DNA from: a virus
Strand: one strand, 5' to 3'
Length of the DNA: 29,851 nucleotides
IMG/VR virus record: IMGVR_UViG_3300009091_000045
Coordinates: 1-29,851 of that record
Shown here in pieces: positions 21,141-29,851 of the stretch. Each line of letters opens with the position of its first letter. The first letter of the stretch is position 1. Under the pieces are notes generated by a model that did no database searches, had not been told where the DNA came from, and saw nothing but the letters and a program-made list of their open reading frames with translations. Both the position numbers and the translations under genes were made by a program.

Positions 21141-23687
21141 TTAGGTTGCACTCCAGTCATCGACGTTGATGTAGCCGACCGTCCCGTCGCAGTCCACGTA
21201 GAACTCCAGCACCCCGTTGCCAGTCGGCGTCGGCGTCGTGTAGCTCAACTGCTCCCAGTTCTCGACGGCTGCCGTCATCGTGTCCCCGACCGTCAGCGCC
21301 GTCACGCCCACCGCATCGTTCCGCTTCATCATCAGACGCGGTTCCGCCCCGTTGTACGTGGCCGACTTCCGCACATAGACGGTGATCGCCGCCGTGCTGC
21401 CAGAAGACACAGCAACGCGCTTCACCGAGGACGGCAACTTCACAGACGCTGACATCGGCGTCATCTTCTCCGAAGGCGCCGCCGTGTTGTAGACGGTCGC
21501 GTCCGTCTGCGTGAGGTTGACCGCCGATCCGGTGCCGATCCCCTTCGACAGCCAGGTGATGCGATGATCCGTGTTGGATCGGTTGTGGTTCACTGAGGAC
21601 ACAAACGAAGACGGCGAGTACACACCATCCGGATCTCCGTACACCAGCGCCGCCGCTGTCTTGCAGTGCAGAAACGAGAGTCTGATGTCTGGAGCAGACC
21701 CAACCCCACCGTCGCCTGCCAGCACCATTAGGTAGGCCGGACCCACACCAGTCGCCGTCGTCGCCTCTAGGTCACAGCTGTAGTACGTGTGATCCAAGTG
21801 ACCCAAATTGAAGTTCCCAAACGTACCGTAGAGGTTCCAAGTGCCAGCCCCCGGATACCCGAACACGCAGTTGTCGAAGACGACGTTGGTGTGCGAGAAA
21901 TCATTAGCCAAACTGAACAGGGGGTTGTCCACCGCCATGAAGATGCAGTTCAGGAACGTCACGTCATACCACTCACCCGCAGCGGCGCCGATGCCCGATC
22001 CTCCGCCCGACACATACGCCCGAAACCCAGTGATCGTGACGCCATACATGTCGAACCCGAAATCGATCCTGTTGCCCAACCCCCCGTTTCCAATTTGCCA
22101 GGAGTCCTGCAAGAAATCACTGGGGAGTTGGCCGGCGATGCGCGTGCCTGGATTCAGATACCCGTCTCCACCCATGCACTTCAGCCCCTTGAGGGACGCA
22201 AATGGTCCGGGGCAGTACAACAACGAAGCAGAAGTGCCGTCGCAGATCACGATCAGATCGTTGATCGTCCAGTTTGTGACATCGCTGCCCGCCCCCATGT
22301 TGATGCTGAAGCCAGCAATGCTGGCGTTGCCAATCCACACCATGTCCTTGAGCGACACGGTGCCACCCACCGTGCCCGTGACGGCAAAGTTCCACGTCGT
22401 CAGTGTGGCCGCTTTGTTGTTTGAGCAGACATAGCGCCACGCCATATTCGATGTCGTCGCGTTGAACGTCACGCCCCCATAGTTGAACAACAACCATTGC
22501 GCGTTCCAGGCGCCAGCCCCGTAGACGATACACAACGCAGCGCGGCCCGAGTTGTCTGACTGGATGATCACGTTCATCTTCGTCAGCGCCAGGACCGCCG
22601 GAATGGGCCAGGTGCCTTCGTAGTTGGCTGAAGCCGTCGTCGCAGGGATGCTGTTGGTGCCGGCGTCTCCTGACAGCGTAAGCTCCGCCGCCTTGGCGCC
22701 ATCAGAGGGATCCGTCGAACTGATGTACACCGTGTCGCCCGTCAGCCAACCCGTGTCATCCTGCACGGCATACGTCGTCGTCGATCCCGATGTGGCATCC
22801 GACGTGAGGATCGTCCAACTCACGTTTTTGCCGCTGGTGCGTGCCAGACCGAACGTGCTGATGGTGCCCCCGATGTGGGCGATCAGCCCGTACCCGGTTG
22901 TCGTGTTGAATTGCAGCGTCATCGTCGAGGACGCCGTACACGGCGCCCCGGACGTGCCCATCTCCCACGTCCCGCCCCAGGAGATCGTCACGTTCCCAGC
23001 CACGCTCAGGGCATAGTTAGTCGAACCGGAGTTCTGCCACGAAACCGAGCTTTTGCAGACAAAGATGCCAGATCGTTCGACACCAGCCCCAGGATTCGAC
23101 CCGAACACGGTCGATCCGGTTGTCCAGTCCATCGTCACGGCGTACTGCGTCCACGTCCCAGAAGATGTCCACAGCCCCATGACGAATAGATCGTCCCCAG
23201 CCGCCGGAGCCTGGGCCGTCTTGGTCCGAAACAAATGCTGCCAGTTTGCTGCCGTGCCGTTGGTCTGCACGCCAATCGTGGACGATCCCACCGACACGTT
23301 CAGGCGCACCTGGTAGTTCGATCCAGACGTGAGGTTCTGGTCGCCCGTCGAGATCAAGAACCAGCCGGCGCGGCTGCCGGTTGCATTCGACGCTGTGGGC
23401 AGATCGGCAATCGGCACGTTCACCGCAACGACGGATGCCGTCGTCGTCACGTTGTACAGCGTCATCGTCAGCGTGCCGGTCGCGCCACCGACAGAGCCGA
23501 TCCGAATCGCAATGGCGTCAATCGTGATGTTCGACGTGGGCGTGATATTGGCCGAGTTCCCGCTGGATGTCGTGAGGTTCGTCTGCGCCGTGCCGCCTTC
23601 CGTCACGAGCGCCGTCGCGGCGTCGATCACCACCCACGTCCCGCTCGACGAGAACACGCCAGTTGCCGCCGCTGCCAATCGCGCCAT
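21141..23687 (-). CDS. Large tail spike/fibre with beta-helix-like body (848 aa)
   Basis: The protein is Ser/Thr/Gly/Asn-rich and almost entirely beta. Residues 1-160 look like a beta-sandwich (SGTWVVIDAATALVTEG, RVLNVSVG-type strands) of carbohydrate-binding type. The middle (about 330-700) has irregular, strand-rich repeats with Asn ladders and aromatic stacks (FDNCVFGYPG, YDVTFLNCIFMAVDNP), as expected for a right-handed beta-helix. The C-terminal 110 residues form a further beta domain ending in GYINVDDWSAT. This is a good candidate for the receptor-binding protein. No catalytic residues can be assigned. It follows two shorter fibre genes. Confidence 0.7.
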   Translation of the reverse strand: MARLAAAATGVFSSSGTWVVIDAATALVTEGGTAQTNLTTSSGNSANITPTSNITIDAIAIRIGSVGGATGTLTMTLYNVTTTASVVAVNVPIADLPTASNATGSRAGWFLISTGDQNLTSGSNYQVRLNVSVGSSTIGVQTNGTAANWQHLFRTKTAQAPAAGDDLFVMGLWTSSGTWTQYAVTMDWTTGSTVFGSNPGAGVERSGIFVCKSSVSWQNSGSTNYALSVAGNVTISWGGTWEMGTSGAPCTASSTMTLQFNTTTGYGLIAHIGGTISTFGLARTSGKNVSWTILTSDATSGSTTTYAVQDDTGWLTGDTVYISSTDPSDGAKAAELTLSGDAGTNSIPATTASANYEGTWPIPAVLALTKMNVIIQSDNSGRAALCIVYGAGAWNAQWLLFNYGGVTFNATTSNMAWRYVCSNNKAATLTTWNFAVTGTVGGTVSLKDMVWIGNASIAGFSINMGAGSDVTNWTINDLIVICDGTSASLLYCPGPFASLKGLKCMGGDGYLNPGTRIAGQLPSDFLQDSWQIGNGGLGNRIDFGFDMYGVTITGFRAYVSGGGSGIGAAAGEWYDVTFLNCIFMAVDNPLFSLANDFSHTNVVFDNCVFGYPGAGTWNLYGTFGNFNLGHLDHTYYSCDLEATTATGVGPAYLMVLAGDGGVGSAPDIRLSFLHCKTAAALVYGDPDGVYSPSSFVSSVNHNRSNTDHRITWLSKGIGTGSAVNLTQTDATVYNTAAPSEKMTPMSASVKLPSSVKRVAVSSGSTAAITVYVRKSATYNGAEPRLMMKRNDAVGVTALTVGDTMTAAVENWEQLSYTTPTPTGNGVLEFYVDCDGTVGYINVDDWSAT

Positions 23688-24458
23688 TTAGAACCCCAGC
23701 GAAGCGTTCCCGAAGTAGTTGGTGCCGTCGAACAGGAACGTGAATAGATCCACCGTGGAACCCGTCGTTGAAAGGGTCGAGACGCCAGCGTTGCCCCACT
23801 TCACGGCGCCAGGCCAGGTCACGGTGCGGCTGCCTGTCGAGTCCTGCACCAGCAGCAGGACGTAGCGCCCGCCCGTCACCCCGTTCGAGAAGGTCAGGGT
23901 GATGTTGGCCCCCAGGACCAGCCGATGCTCGTTGCCGCTCGACCAGTTGATCGTTGAATCCGTCGATGCTGTGCCTGCCTGGACCAGTTCCGAGAAGTAC
24001 TGGCCTCTCATGGTCACGCTGGCCGACGCATTCGCCCCGGTGCCGACTGACACCGTTGTCGCCCGGATGGACGAAGCCGTCACCACCGAAGCCGTCACGC
24101 CGCTGGCGGAAACCGTCGAGAACGAAACGGACGCGCCCGTGTGCAGATCCTGGGGAGTCGCCAGCGTGACCGCTACACCGGCTCCTCCGTCCGTCACCGA
24201 AATCTGGTTCGCCGTGCCCGTCAGGACACGCTCGTTGGTTGTCAGGCTGGACGTGGAGATGGTGACGAAGGTGACAGCCGACAGATCCGGCGCCGAGCCG
24301 GTGGACAACTGGTAGTCCAGCCCGGAATCGTCCACCACCCGCAGTGTCGAGCCGCTGGCGTAGAGCCGCAGGTAGCCGGCGGACGGAGTAACCGGCGTCG
24401 TACTCTGCTGGGTGAACTGGACCGAGTTGATCGTTGTGGCGGAGGAGATATTCGGCAT
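23688..24458 (-). CDS. Tail fibre protein (256 aa)
   Basis: Ser/Thr/Val-rich fibre-like sequence. The segment NERVLTGTANQISVTDGGAG (about 76-95) is a motif I recognise from many phage tail fibres (xRVLTGTxNQIxVTxGxxG). A beta-repeat stretch follows (SFSTVSASGVTASVVTASSI). The C-terminal 80 residues (NITLTFSNGVTGGRYVLLLV, then TVTWPGAVKW and LFDGTNYFGNASLGF) match a common fibre-end domain. It probably forms a trimeric shaft and tip that helps the virion adsorb. The junctions to both neighbouring genes are only a few bases long. Confidence 0.75.
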   Translation of the reverse strand: MPNISSATTINSVQFTQQSTTPVTPSAGYLRLYASGSTLRVVDDSGLDYQLSTGSAPDLSAVTFVTISTSSLTTNERVLTGTANQISVTDGGAGVAVTLATPQDLHTGASVSFSTVSASGVTASVVTASSIRATTVSVGTGANASASVTMRGQYFSELVQAGTASTDSTINWSSGNEHRLVLGANITLTFSNGVTGGRYVLLLVQDSTGSRTVTWPGAVKWGNAGVSTLSTTGSTVDLFTFLFDGTNYFGNASLGF

Positions 24459-24461
24459 CAG

Positions 24462-24998
24462 CTACCCCGAGTAGAGGACATTCCCGTCATCGTCGAGCAT
24501 GACGTGATCCCCGTCCGTCAGAATGGTATCAAGATCCCCGCCCCCACCGGCACTGACCGCCGCCCACTCCAGGCCGGAGGACGCCGACGACGACGAGCGC
24601 AGGTAGTAGCCGCTCGTTCCGACCTCGAACCGGGTGTAATCCGAGCCGTCGTAGGTGAGCAGATCCCCCTTAGCCGTGAACCCGGTCAGGTGGGACAGCG
24701 GATCGACCAGGTTGATCTTGCCCCACACCGGAGGCGTCTGCGTGCCCTGGGAGATAATGGCGGACCCCGTGGCGACTGCCGACAACTTCGCCAGCGTCGT
24801 AGCCGAGTCGGCATAGAGCATGTCGCCCGTCAGGTAGTTGCTGATGCCCGTGCCCCCCTTGGGCACCTGAAGGACATCCCCGACGAACACGACGAGATCC
24901 TTGATCATCCGGTAGAGGAGATCGAAGTTGTAATCGACATCCTCTGCCGTGAACGGATCCCGAATCGGGTGCGGCTTATACTGCTGGTTGATCGCCAT
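24462..24998 (-). CDS. Tail fibre/collar protein (178 aa)
   Basis: The N-terminal 45 residues (RDPFTAEDVDYNFDLLYRMI) are helical and could dock to the tail. KGGTGISNYLTGDMLYADS (about 48-66) and TLAKLSAVATGSAIISQGTQ (68-87) form the GGTG...GDMLYA...L.kL repeat typical of tail-fibre shafts. A second GDLLTYDGSDYTRF copy follows near residue 111. The C-terminus is short and Gly/Asp-rich. The ATG overlaps the previous stop (TGATG). It probably connects the longer fibres to the nozzle. Confidence 0.75.
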   Translation of the reverse strand: MAINQQYKPHPIRDPFTAEDVDYNFDLLYRMIKDLVVFVGDVLQVPKGGTGISNYLTGDMLYADSATTLAKLSAVATGSAIISQGTQTPPVWGKINLVDPLSHLTGFTAKGDLLTYDGSDYTRFEVGTSGYYLRSSSSASSGLEWAAVSAGGGGDLDTILTDGDHVMLDDDGNVLYSG

Positions 24999-26590
24999 CA
25001 GCGCCGCCCAAGTTCATGGAAGGGGATCTCGTAGCCGTAGAGTTCGACCCCCTGATTGTTGTCAGACTGCCGGAAGCGCAACTGGACGAACCGGCCCAGG
25101 CCGATGCGCCCCAGCCGCTCGCGCCCAAGCGTCAGGTTGTGCGTGAACGCTGTCGAGGCCGACGAGTTGAGATCCCCCACCGTGGGCGTGATCGTCAGGC
25201 TCCCCGTGGACTCCACCTTTGTAATGACCGCCAACTCCGCGAAGTACTTGTGGATGTCCGGGGTGTTCCCGCTGTGGAACTTGGAGTACACGTCGAAGTC
25301 GATGGCCGAGCCAGCGTCCGACGACGTAGTGGAGTTCTGAAGGTAGACGGACCCGGACGACGACCCCATTGCCGGAATCGGGAACAGGTTGGCGTCATCC
25401 AGGAGGGCGCCCGCCGTGGGCGTGAACGCTGCCGTCAGGTGCGGACCCAGCCAGAGCTTCCGCGCTAGGTCGTATGTCACCCACCGATCCAGATTGTTCG
25501 AGTTCGCCGCCGCCAGGTGGAGGTGGATCACGTCGTAAAACGGGTTCCAGTAGGCGAAGGCGTCGGTGAACTTGGCCCGGTTGAAGAAGTCGTCCGTCGT
25601 GAACCAGGGATGCACCTGGTCACGCGACAGGGACACCAGCCCCTTGGGGCCGTACTCGTAGAACCCGTCTTCCGCCAGAAAGTACGCCGTGTCGCGGACG
25701 ACGATCATGGCTTCCTGGGACACGCCACCGACCCCCTCCGCGATGAGGATCATCTGGAAGTTGGCGCGGCTGTCCCCGATGATCTTCATCAGGCGCCGCC
25801 GCTTGGCAACGACCAGTTCATCCCGGCGGGCCATGAAGCCGACCACGCCGATCTCGTCCTCCCCGACCGGCTTGGCGGTGAGGTAGTCGTCCTCCAGCCA
25901 GGACGAGTGCTGCCGGTTGCCCGAGAAGTAGATGCGATCCGGATCGTTCGCCGGCGAAGCCCACAGCCGGTCCTTCCAAGCCGTGATCACCCGCAGTCGA
26001 TCCGTCGAATCCACGCCGGGCGGGTTGCCCTTGGGTTCGATCTCCGCCAGCAACGCCAGATCGTAGTCGCTGGAGTTGTCGGTGTAGCTGGTCGTCGAGT
26101 TGTCCCCAATCGTCGTGACCAGATAGTACTCCGCCCCATTGTTCGTTGTGCGGTAGAGCTTTCGGGCCGTGACGCTGGCGTCACTGGACGTAGTGATCCC
26201 GGACACCGAGATCTGCTGGTTGTCCACCGTCACCGGGTCCGACGCATCCGACCAGGGGCTTTCCGAGAGGACCACCGACCCCGTTGTCACGCAGTAGGTG
26301 TAGCGATACCGATACGTTCCGCGCGGATTGCCGGCGGCGCCGGCAGAAGCGGTGACGGACGCCGTGCCTGGCCCGGTCAGGCTCAGGGGCCGCACCGAGT
26401 AGTCAGCGCCCCAGATCTGCATGTTGACGGACGGGGCGTTGACGACCACCACGATGTTGTCGAGCATGGCGAACCGCGCACGCACGGAGGCGGAGACGGT
26501 TTCGCCCGCCGGCAACGTCAGCGTCTTGACGTTCCCCGTCACGGACATCTTCTGGAGGGCAGTCCCGGCATGAAGCAGGTAGTACGGCAT
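24998..26590 (-). CDS. Tail nozzle/hub protein (530 aa)
   Basis: The sequence is mostly beta, with a Gly/Thr-rich N-terminal third that contains an FN3-like insert (about 75-175: YRYRYTYCVTTGSVVLSESP, KLYRTTNNGAEYYLV). RLRVITAWKDRLWASPANDP (198-217), IYFSGNRQHSSW and VVGFMARRDELVVAKRRRL resemble blades of the beta-propeller-like nozzle proteins of podoviruses, such as T7 gp12 and P22 gp10. The C-terminal part includes a strand-rich domain ending in YGYEIPFHELGRR. It would close the tail channel and hold packaged DNA. The ATG overlaps the preceding stop. Confidence 0.7.
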   Translation of the reverse strand: MPYYLLHAGTALQKMSVTGNVKTLTLPAGETVSASVRARFAMLDNIVVVVNAPSVNMQIWGADYSVRPLSLTGPGTASVTASAGAAGNPRGTYRYRYTYCVTTGSVVLSESPWSDASDPVTVDNQQISVSGITTSSDASVTARKLYRTTNNGAEYYLVTTIGDNSTTSYTDNSSDYDLALLAEIEPKGNPPGVDSTDRLRVITAWKDRLWASPANDPDRIYFSGNRQHSSWLEDDYLTAKPVGEDEIGVVGFMARRDELVVAKRRRLMKIIGDSRANFQMILIAEGVGGVSQEAMIVVRDTAYFLAEDGFYEYGPKGLVSLSRDQVHPWFTTDDFFNRAKFTDAFAYWNPFYDVIHLHLAAANSNNLDRWVTYDLARKLWLGPHLTAAFTPTAGALLDDANLFPIPAMGSSSGSVYLQNSTTSSDAGSAIDFDVYSKFHSGNTPDIHKYFAELAVITKVESTGSLTITPTVGDLNSSASTAFTHNLTLGRERLGRIGLGRFVQLRFRQSDNNQGVELYGYEIPFHELGRR

Positions 26591-27957
26591 CAGACTTCCC
26601 CCAACAGCAAGGCGCGCAGCGACGTGGACACGCTCTTAGAGGTCACTTCACTGGACACCCCGGCAGTCGAAAGCTCATGGACCCGATACGTCCAGGGCGA
26701 CGACAGTTCCCAGGTCGCATAGTACAGCTTGCCAGCGCATTCCAGGACATCGGTGTAGTAGCGCCAGGTGGAGTTGGTACTGGCCGTTGTCCACGTTGCG
26801 AGCGCATCGGTGGACCACAACTGGCGATACGGATCCGTCAGCAGCACCGTGCTGCCGCTGCCATAGATCGCCCGCATGATGGTGTAGTCGTAGTACGGCA
26901 GCGAGGTGGAGATGTTCTCCTCGATCCGCTTGGTCCAGGTGCCTCCGGTCGAGCGGCTGAAGATCACATGCCGGCGAGGAACGCCCAGGTTATACGTGAA
27001 GAAGCAGGCGTAGAGGTAATCACCGGCCCCGTTCACGCTGGGGACGTAGGTGCCGTATTCGTCAGTGTTCGCTTCATGGTGATCCAGCGTCCAGACCGAC
27101 TCCGTAGCCGGGTCGATGGAGTAGACGACCATCTCGAACGTAGCGTAATTGTCTGTGTCGATGCCCACCGTCCACAGACGACCGTTCCACCAGGTAATGA
27201 TCTCTCCGGCGTGATCAGCATCAATGCGCGGAATGCCTCCAGGCCCGGTGCCGCCGGCATACGAGAACTCCTGCCCAACCAGCGTCACCGTGCCGTCCTG
27301 CTCGCACTTGTACACAGCCACGGGCGCGAACGTGCCGCCATAATCCGCCGAGACGTAGATGTTGGTGCCGTCTGTGCAGTAACTGCGAATCCAGCCGTGC
27401 GTTTCCAAGACAGATCCGTTCGATCCCGTCGAGGGCAACGTGAAGCCAGAGGCTGTCGTGTCGGTATTGGCGTCGTACTGCTCCCACGTCCCGCCGCGCT
27501 CCGTCGCCGGATACCAGACGACGCTCCCCGTGCTGGGCAGTCGGAAGATCAGGTTCTGCTCGCCGGGCAACCCGTAGTTCTCGAACTGCTCAGAAATGTT
27601 CAACCAGGACGCCGACGTGAGATCGGGCGTATCGGGCGGAAACTTGTGGTAGGTCCGAAACACGGTGTTCCAGGGGATGTAGAGCATCAGGGCGTCAGGC
27701 GACGGCACCGGATCCACGTCAGTCGGGTCAGGATCCACCAGCGAGACGCGAAAGAAGTTCATGATCGCGCCGGCAGCCGCCGTCGTGGCGTTCAGCAAGG
27801 TCATGCCGCGCCGCTTCGCCAGGGCACGCTGGCCGTGATAGGGGATGATCTGCGCGTTCTGCGCCGTCGTCAGTTCCCCGTCCACGAGATGCACCGGACT
27901 CTTGACCCGGTTGACCCCCTTCTCGCCCAGGTTGTAGATGTCTGCCTTGCCAGGCAT
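26590..27957 (-). CDS. Second nozzle-type protein with N-terminal docking arm (455 aa)
   Basis: Residues 1-75 (MPGKADIYNLGEKGVNRVKS, AQNAQIIPYHGQRALAKRRG, AGAIMNFFRVSLVDPDPTD) form an arm domain. Residues about 85-455 look like a beta-propeller: repeated aromatic strands such as NLIFRLPSTGSVVWYP, NGRLWTVGID, YLYACFFTYNLG and GKLYYATWELSSPW. Phage stabilisation proteins at the tail hub have this combination. The arm is duplicated as a separate short gene just upstream. A ring-forming role next to the adaptor is likely, but the exact counterpart in P22 or T7 cannot be fixed. Confidence 0.7.
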   Translation of the reverse strand: MPGKADIYNLGEKGVNRVKSPVHLVDGELTTAQNAQIIPYHGQRALAKRRGMTLLNATTAAAGAIMNFFRVSLVDPDPTDVDPVPSPDALMLYIPWNTVFRTYHKFPPDTPDLTSASWLNISEQFENYGLPGEQNLIFRLPSTGSVVWYPATERGGTWEQYDANTDTTASGFTLPSTGSNGSVLETHGWIRSYCTDGTNIYVSADYGGTFAPVAVYKCEQDGTVTLVGQEFSYAGGTGPGGIPRIDADHAGEIITWWNGRLWTVGIDTDNYATFEMVVYSIDPATESVWTLDHHEANTDEYGTYVPSVNGAGDYLYACFFTYNLGVPRRHVIFSRSTGGTWTKRIEENISTSLPYYDYTIMRAIYGSGSTVLLTDPYRQLWSTDALATWTTASTNSTWRYYTDVLECAGKLYYATWELSSPWTYRVHELSTAGVSSEVTSKSVSTSLRALLLGEV

Positions 27958-28202
27958 CAGTCAATATCCCCAGGAATCGGATCCGTCAGACGCACGACGA
28001 ACATCGAGTAGATCGCCCCTGCCGACGCTGTGCTGTTCAGCTTCGTCATCCCGGCACGCTTCGCCAGCCCGCCTTCCGCTTCTTCCTGCCGATGCGCCGC
28101 GTTCTGGGCAGAGATCAACGCGCCGTCCTTCTTGTGGACGGGACTCTCGACAAGATCGACGCCGATCTGGCCGAGGTTGTAGATGTCGATCTTGCCAGGC
28201 AT
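27957..28202 (-). CDS. Stand-alone copy of the nozzle-protein arm domain (81 aa)
   Basis: Aligned with the first 80 residues of the following gene, it shares MPGK.DIYNLG..GV..V.SPVH..DG.L..AQNA, LAKR.GMT.LN and AGAI...F.V.L.DP.P.D. That is roughly half of all positions, with the same order and spacing. It lacks the propeller and ends after the arm. The start is ATG 28202 beside the previous stop. It may cap or fill vacant docking sites on the hub, or it may be a remnant of a duplication. It has its own ribosome context and no frameshift. Confidence 0.7.
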   Translation of the reverse strand: MPGKIDIYNLGQIGVDLVESPVHKKDGALISAQNAAHRQEEAEGGLAKRAGMTKLNSTASAGAIYSMFVVRLTDPIPGDID

Positions 28203-28910
28203 TTAGACCGGCCACATCCCTTCAAAGACGCCTTCGACGTAGTTCTCCTCGTTCTTGTCACGCGGGTCCAAGACCGACGTGACTAGGTTCTGCTTCTCCG
28301 TGTTGTAGATCGCCAGCCACTCCGAATCCGGCGCCCGATCCTCCCGTTCCCGCGCCCGCGCGAAGGCGACCACCCAGGCGATCACGGCATTGTCGCTCGC
28401 GCCAGGAATCGGGTTGTAGCTCGACGTGGACGCCGACGACAGCGTGGGCACGTAGTAGAGGGTGACACCCACCGCACTGGAGAACTTGGGCGCAATGTAG
28501 ATCTTCGTGCTGGACGAGGACGCATTGCCGCCTGGCCCGATGATGTCGTAGTAGCACACCGTCTCGCGCGGATCCTCTGCCGCCGCGAACCTGGCCCGCT
28601 GGAAATCCGCCGCGAAGTAGTCGGACTTCTTGAAGTGCAGGTTGACGTTCGTATCGGGGTTCGTCGGCTCGATCCCGTAGATGTCCGCGATGTCGTCGGG
28701 CGCCGCGAAGTACGCCGTGCTAGCCGAGATCGTGGAGGTTGTGCTGGTCAGCAAGTGCTTCTTGTTGACCGACTTCACCGCTTTCCACAGATCTTCGACC
28801 CCCATCTGCGCGAGATCGAGCAGTTCCACGTCCGTCCAGAACCGCGCGGTTGTCTCGTTCAGGGCGCGCCGAGCGCGCGTGATCAGTGTCTGGAACGTCG
28901 TCAGCGCCAT
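28203..28910 (-). CDS. Head-tail adaptor protein (235 aa)
   Basis: The N-terminal 55 residues are helical: FQTLITRARRALNE, then FWTDVELLDLAQMGVEDLWK, a pattern I recognise from podovirus adaptors between portal and nozzle (T7 gp11 and P22 gp4 types). A strand-rich middle follows (about 60-165), and then a long helix (IAWVVAFARARERED). Its C-terminal end is acidic. It would form the ring that joins the portal to the two nozzle-type proteins encoded after it. The ATG at 28910 overlaps the stop of the upstream gene. Confidence 0.75.
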   Translation of the reverse strand: MALTTFQTLITRARRALNETTARFWTDVELLDLAQMGVEDLWKAVKSVNKKHLLTSTTSTISASTAYFAAPDDIADIYGIEPTNPDTNVNLHFKKSDYFAADFQRARFAAAEDPRETVCYYDIIGPGGNASSSSTKIYIAPKFSSAVGVTLYYVPTLSSASTSSYNPIPGASDNAVIAWVVAFARAREREDRAPDSEWLAIYNTEKQNLVTSVLDPRDKNEENYVEGVFEGMWPV

Positions 28911-29851
28911 TACCGAATCTCCCGCCAGGTCATCGTGGCATATACCGTCGCCGTGCCGGTCACGTCCGTCCCCACCAGCGAGAGGGCGCGCGGGTTCGCG
29001 CCCGCTCGATCTAGGACAATCGGGTAGCGGGCCGTAATCTTGCCCAGCGTGTTCTGCCGCTGGTTGGTCGTGCCAGAGAGCAGGAACGAATCCACCACCG
29101 TGCCGCCCGTGAAGGCACCGTTCGCCGCATCACCATGCACCGACCACTCCACCGACGACTCTGCGCTGGCACTGGACCAGGTAGGCGTCCCCGTGAACGT
29201 CGGGTTGTAGACGAGTTCGATCAGGGTGACGATGTTGGTGCCGGTGGAGACAAGCGAGAAGTCAGTCGGCAGCACCAGGGACCGATTGACCAGCCCGCCC
29301 AACGTCGCCTTGGGACGGATGGACAGCAACGCGCGCCTGGTGCCCACGGTGCGCCCGGTTGTGGCGGACGCCGCACAGCTTTCGCCACGGCTCTCCTCGA
29401 ACCCGCCTTCAGAGATCACCGTGCAGCAGATCGCCTCTGTGGACGCCAGCGTCCCGCCGCCCACGATCTCCCAGGCCACCGGCAGGTTCGCCGTTTTCAT
29501 GTAGGGCCGCACCTGGCCCCGGTTGGCGTTCAGAAACTCGTGGGCGTAGACGCCGACCCCATCAATGTCGAACCCGCACCGCACGCGCCCGACGCCAAGC
29601 CACTGGAGATCGATGAAGATGATGTTGGTGGAGGTCACGTCCAGCGTCAGGCCAGACGGACCATTGCCGTTCAGCGGATCGAGGTTCCAGTCCCCCTGGG
29701 CGACTCGATTGTTGACCACCGACCCGCTGGTGGAGTCCCGGCGCACCCAGTACAGCCCGTTGGTGCCTTCCTGCTCCAGGTAGATCCCGTCGTTCACCTC
29801 GAAGTAGCCCATCCGCTTCGTCGCGCCGGCCACGGCTGTGCCGATGCGCCC
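28910..29851 (-). CDS. Structural protein, 5' end beyond the window
   Basis: The frame is open to the last base. An internal GTG at 29833 would give 307 residues, but the upstream codons (GRIGTAV) join smoothly to GATKRMGYFEVNDGIYLEQ, so the true start lies outside. I recognise YWVRRDSTSG, LDVTSTNIIFIDLQWLGVGR and NLPVAWEI as parts of a conserved phage virion protein whose exact position in the particle I do not know; the neighbours suggest head-tail or minor head. The C-terminal 110 residues are a beta domain (FTGTPTWSSASAESSVEWSV). Confidence 0.7.
   Translation of the reverse strand, partial: GRIGTAVAGATKRMGYFEVNDGIYLEQEGTNGLYWVRRDSTSGSVVNNRVAQGDWNLDPLNGNGPSGLTLDVTSTNIIFIDLQWLGVGRVRCGFDIDGVGVYAHEFLNANRGQVRPYMKTANLPVAWEIVGGGTLASTEAICCTVISEGGFEESRGESCAASATTGRTVGTRRALLSIRPKATLGGLVNRSLVLPTDFSLVSTGTNIVTLIELVYNPTFTGTPTWSSASAESSVEWSVHGDAANGAFTGGTVVDSFLLSGTTNQRQNTLGKITARYPIVLDRAGANPRALSLVGTDVTGTATVYATMTWREIR

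Noticed and set aside
26677-28011. 444-residue plus-strand frame
   Set aside because: Antisense to the two arm-domain genes, Arg/Val-rich, without domains.
1-29851. tRNA, integrase, repressor, terminase, portal or capsid genes
   Set aside because: Looked for on both strands and not seen; no cloverleaf or family motif stood out.

Overview
This window looks like part of a tailed bacteriophage (or prophage) genome from a GC-rich host; I estimate 60-66% GC by eye. The host cannot be named from the sequence. Genes are packed with 1-8 nt overlaps or junctions of a few bases, GTG and TTG starts are common, and Shine-Dalgarno sequences of the AGGAGG type are clear. The tail nozzle and adaptor genes, the large internal-virion-type protein and the absence of a tape-measure gene in the part seen suggest a short-tailed (podovirus-like) virion. 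No integrase, repressor, terminase, portal or major capsid gene is visible. The head and packaging genes probably lie to the right of the window on the minus strand.

Left arm, plus strand (35-12063). Two small Cys-containing unknowns come first. The only long non-coding stretch follows (820-1178). It holds a perfect 10-bp hairpin, a C-rich block able to form a G-quadruplex on the minus strand, and a pair of near-identical 15-bp direct repeats. A run of small proteins comes next, many with zinc-ribbon-like Cys pairs. The recombination and replication module is then spread over about 7.5 kb: a YqaJ/lambda-type exonuclease, an 88-aa protein with an SSB-like acidic tip, RecT, a zinc-ribbon protein, a phage N6-adenine methyltransferase, a replication initiator, a G39P-like helicase loader and a RusA-type resolvase. 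Between exonuclease and RecT sits a sugar-modification cassette: a GT-A glycosyltransferase, a double zinc-ribbon protein, a WlbB/WbpD-like left-handed beta-helix acyltransferase with an added C-terminal zinc ribbon, and a polytopic membrane protein. The arm ends with a secreted FN3-like protein, a permuted NlpC/P60-like enzyme and a small nucleotide-metabolism-like protein.

Right arm, minus strand (29851 down to 12060). The order of transcription is: a structural protein cut by the window end, a head-tail adaptor, an 81-aa stand-alone copy of the next gene's N-terminal domain, two large nozzle/hub-type proteins, three fibre or spike genes, five small virion-type proteins of unknown role, a 1755-aa ejection-type protein with two glycine-zipper blocks, and a small membrane protein that may be a holin. 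Nearly every junction is stop/start coupled, so this could be one operon of about 17.8 kb.

The two arms converge with overlapping stop codons at 12060-12063. The lysis functions (putative holin on one strand, NlpC/P60-like enzyme on the other) meet at this junction.
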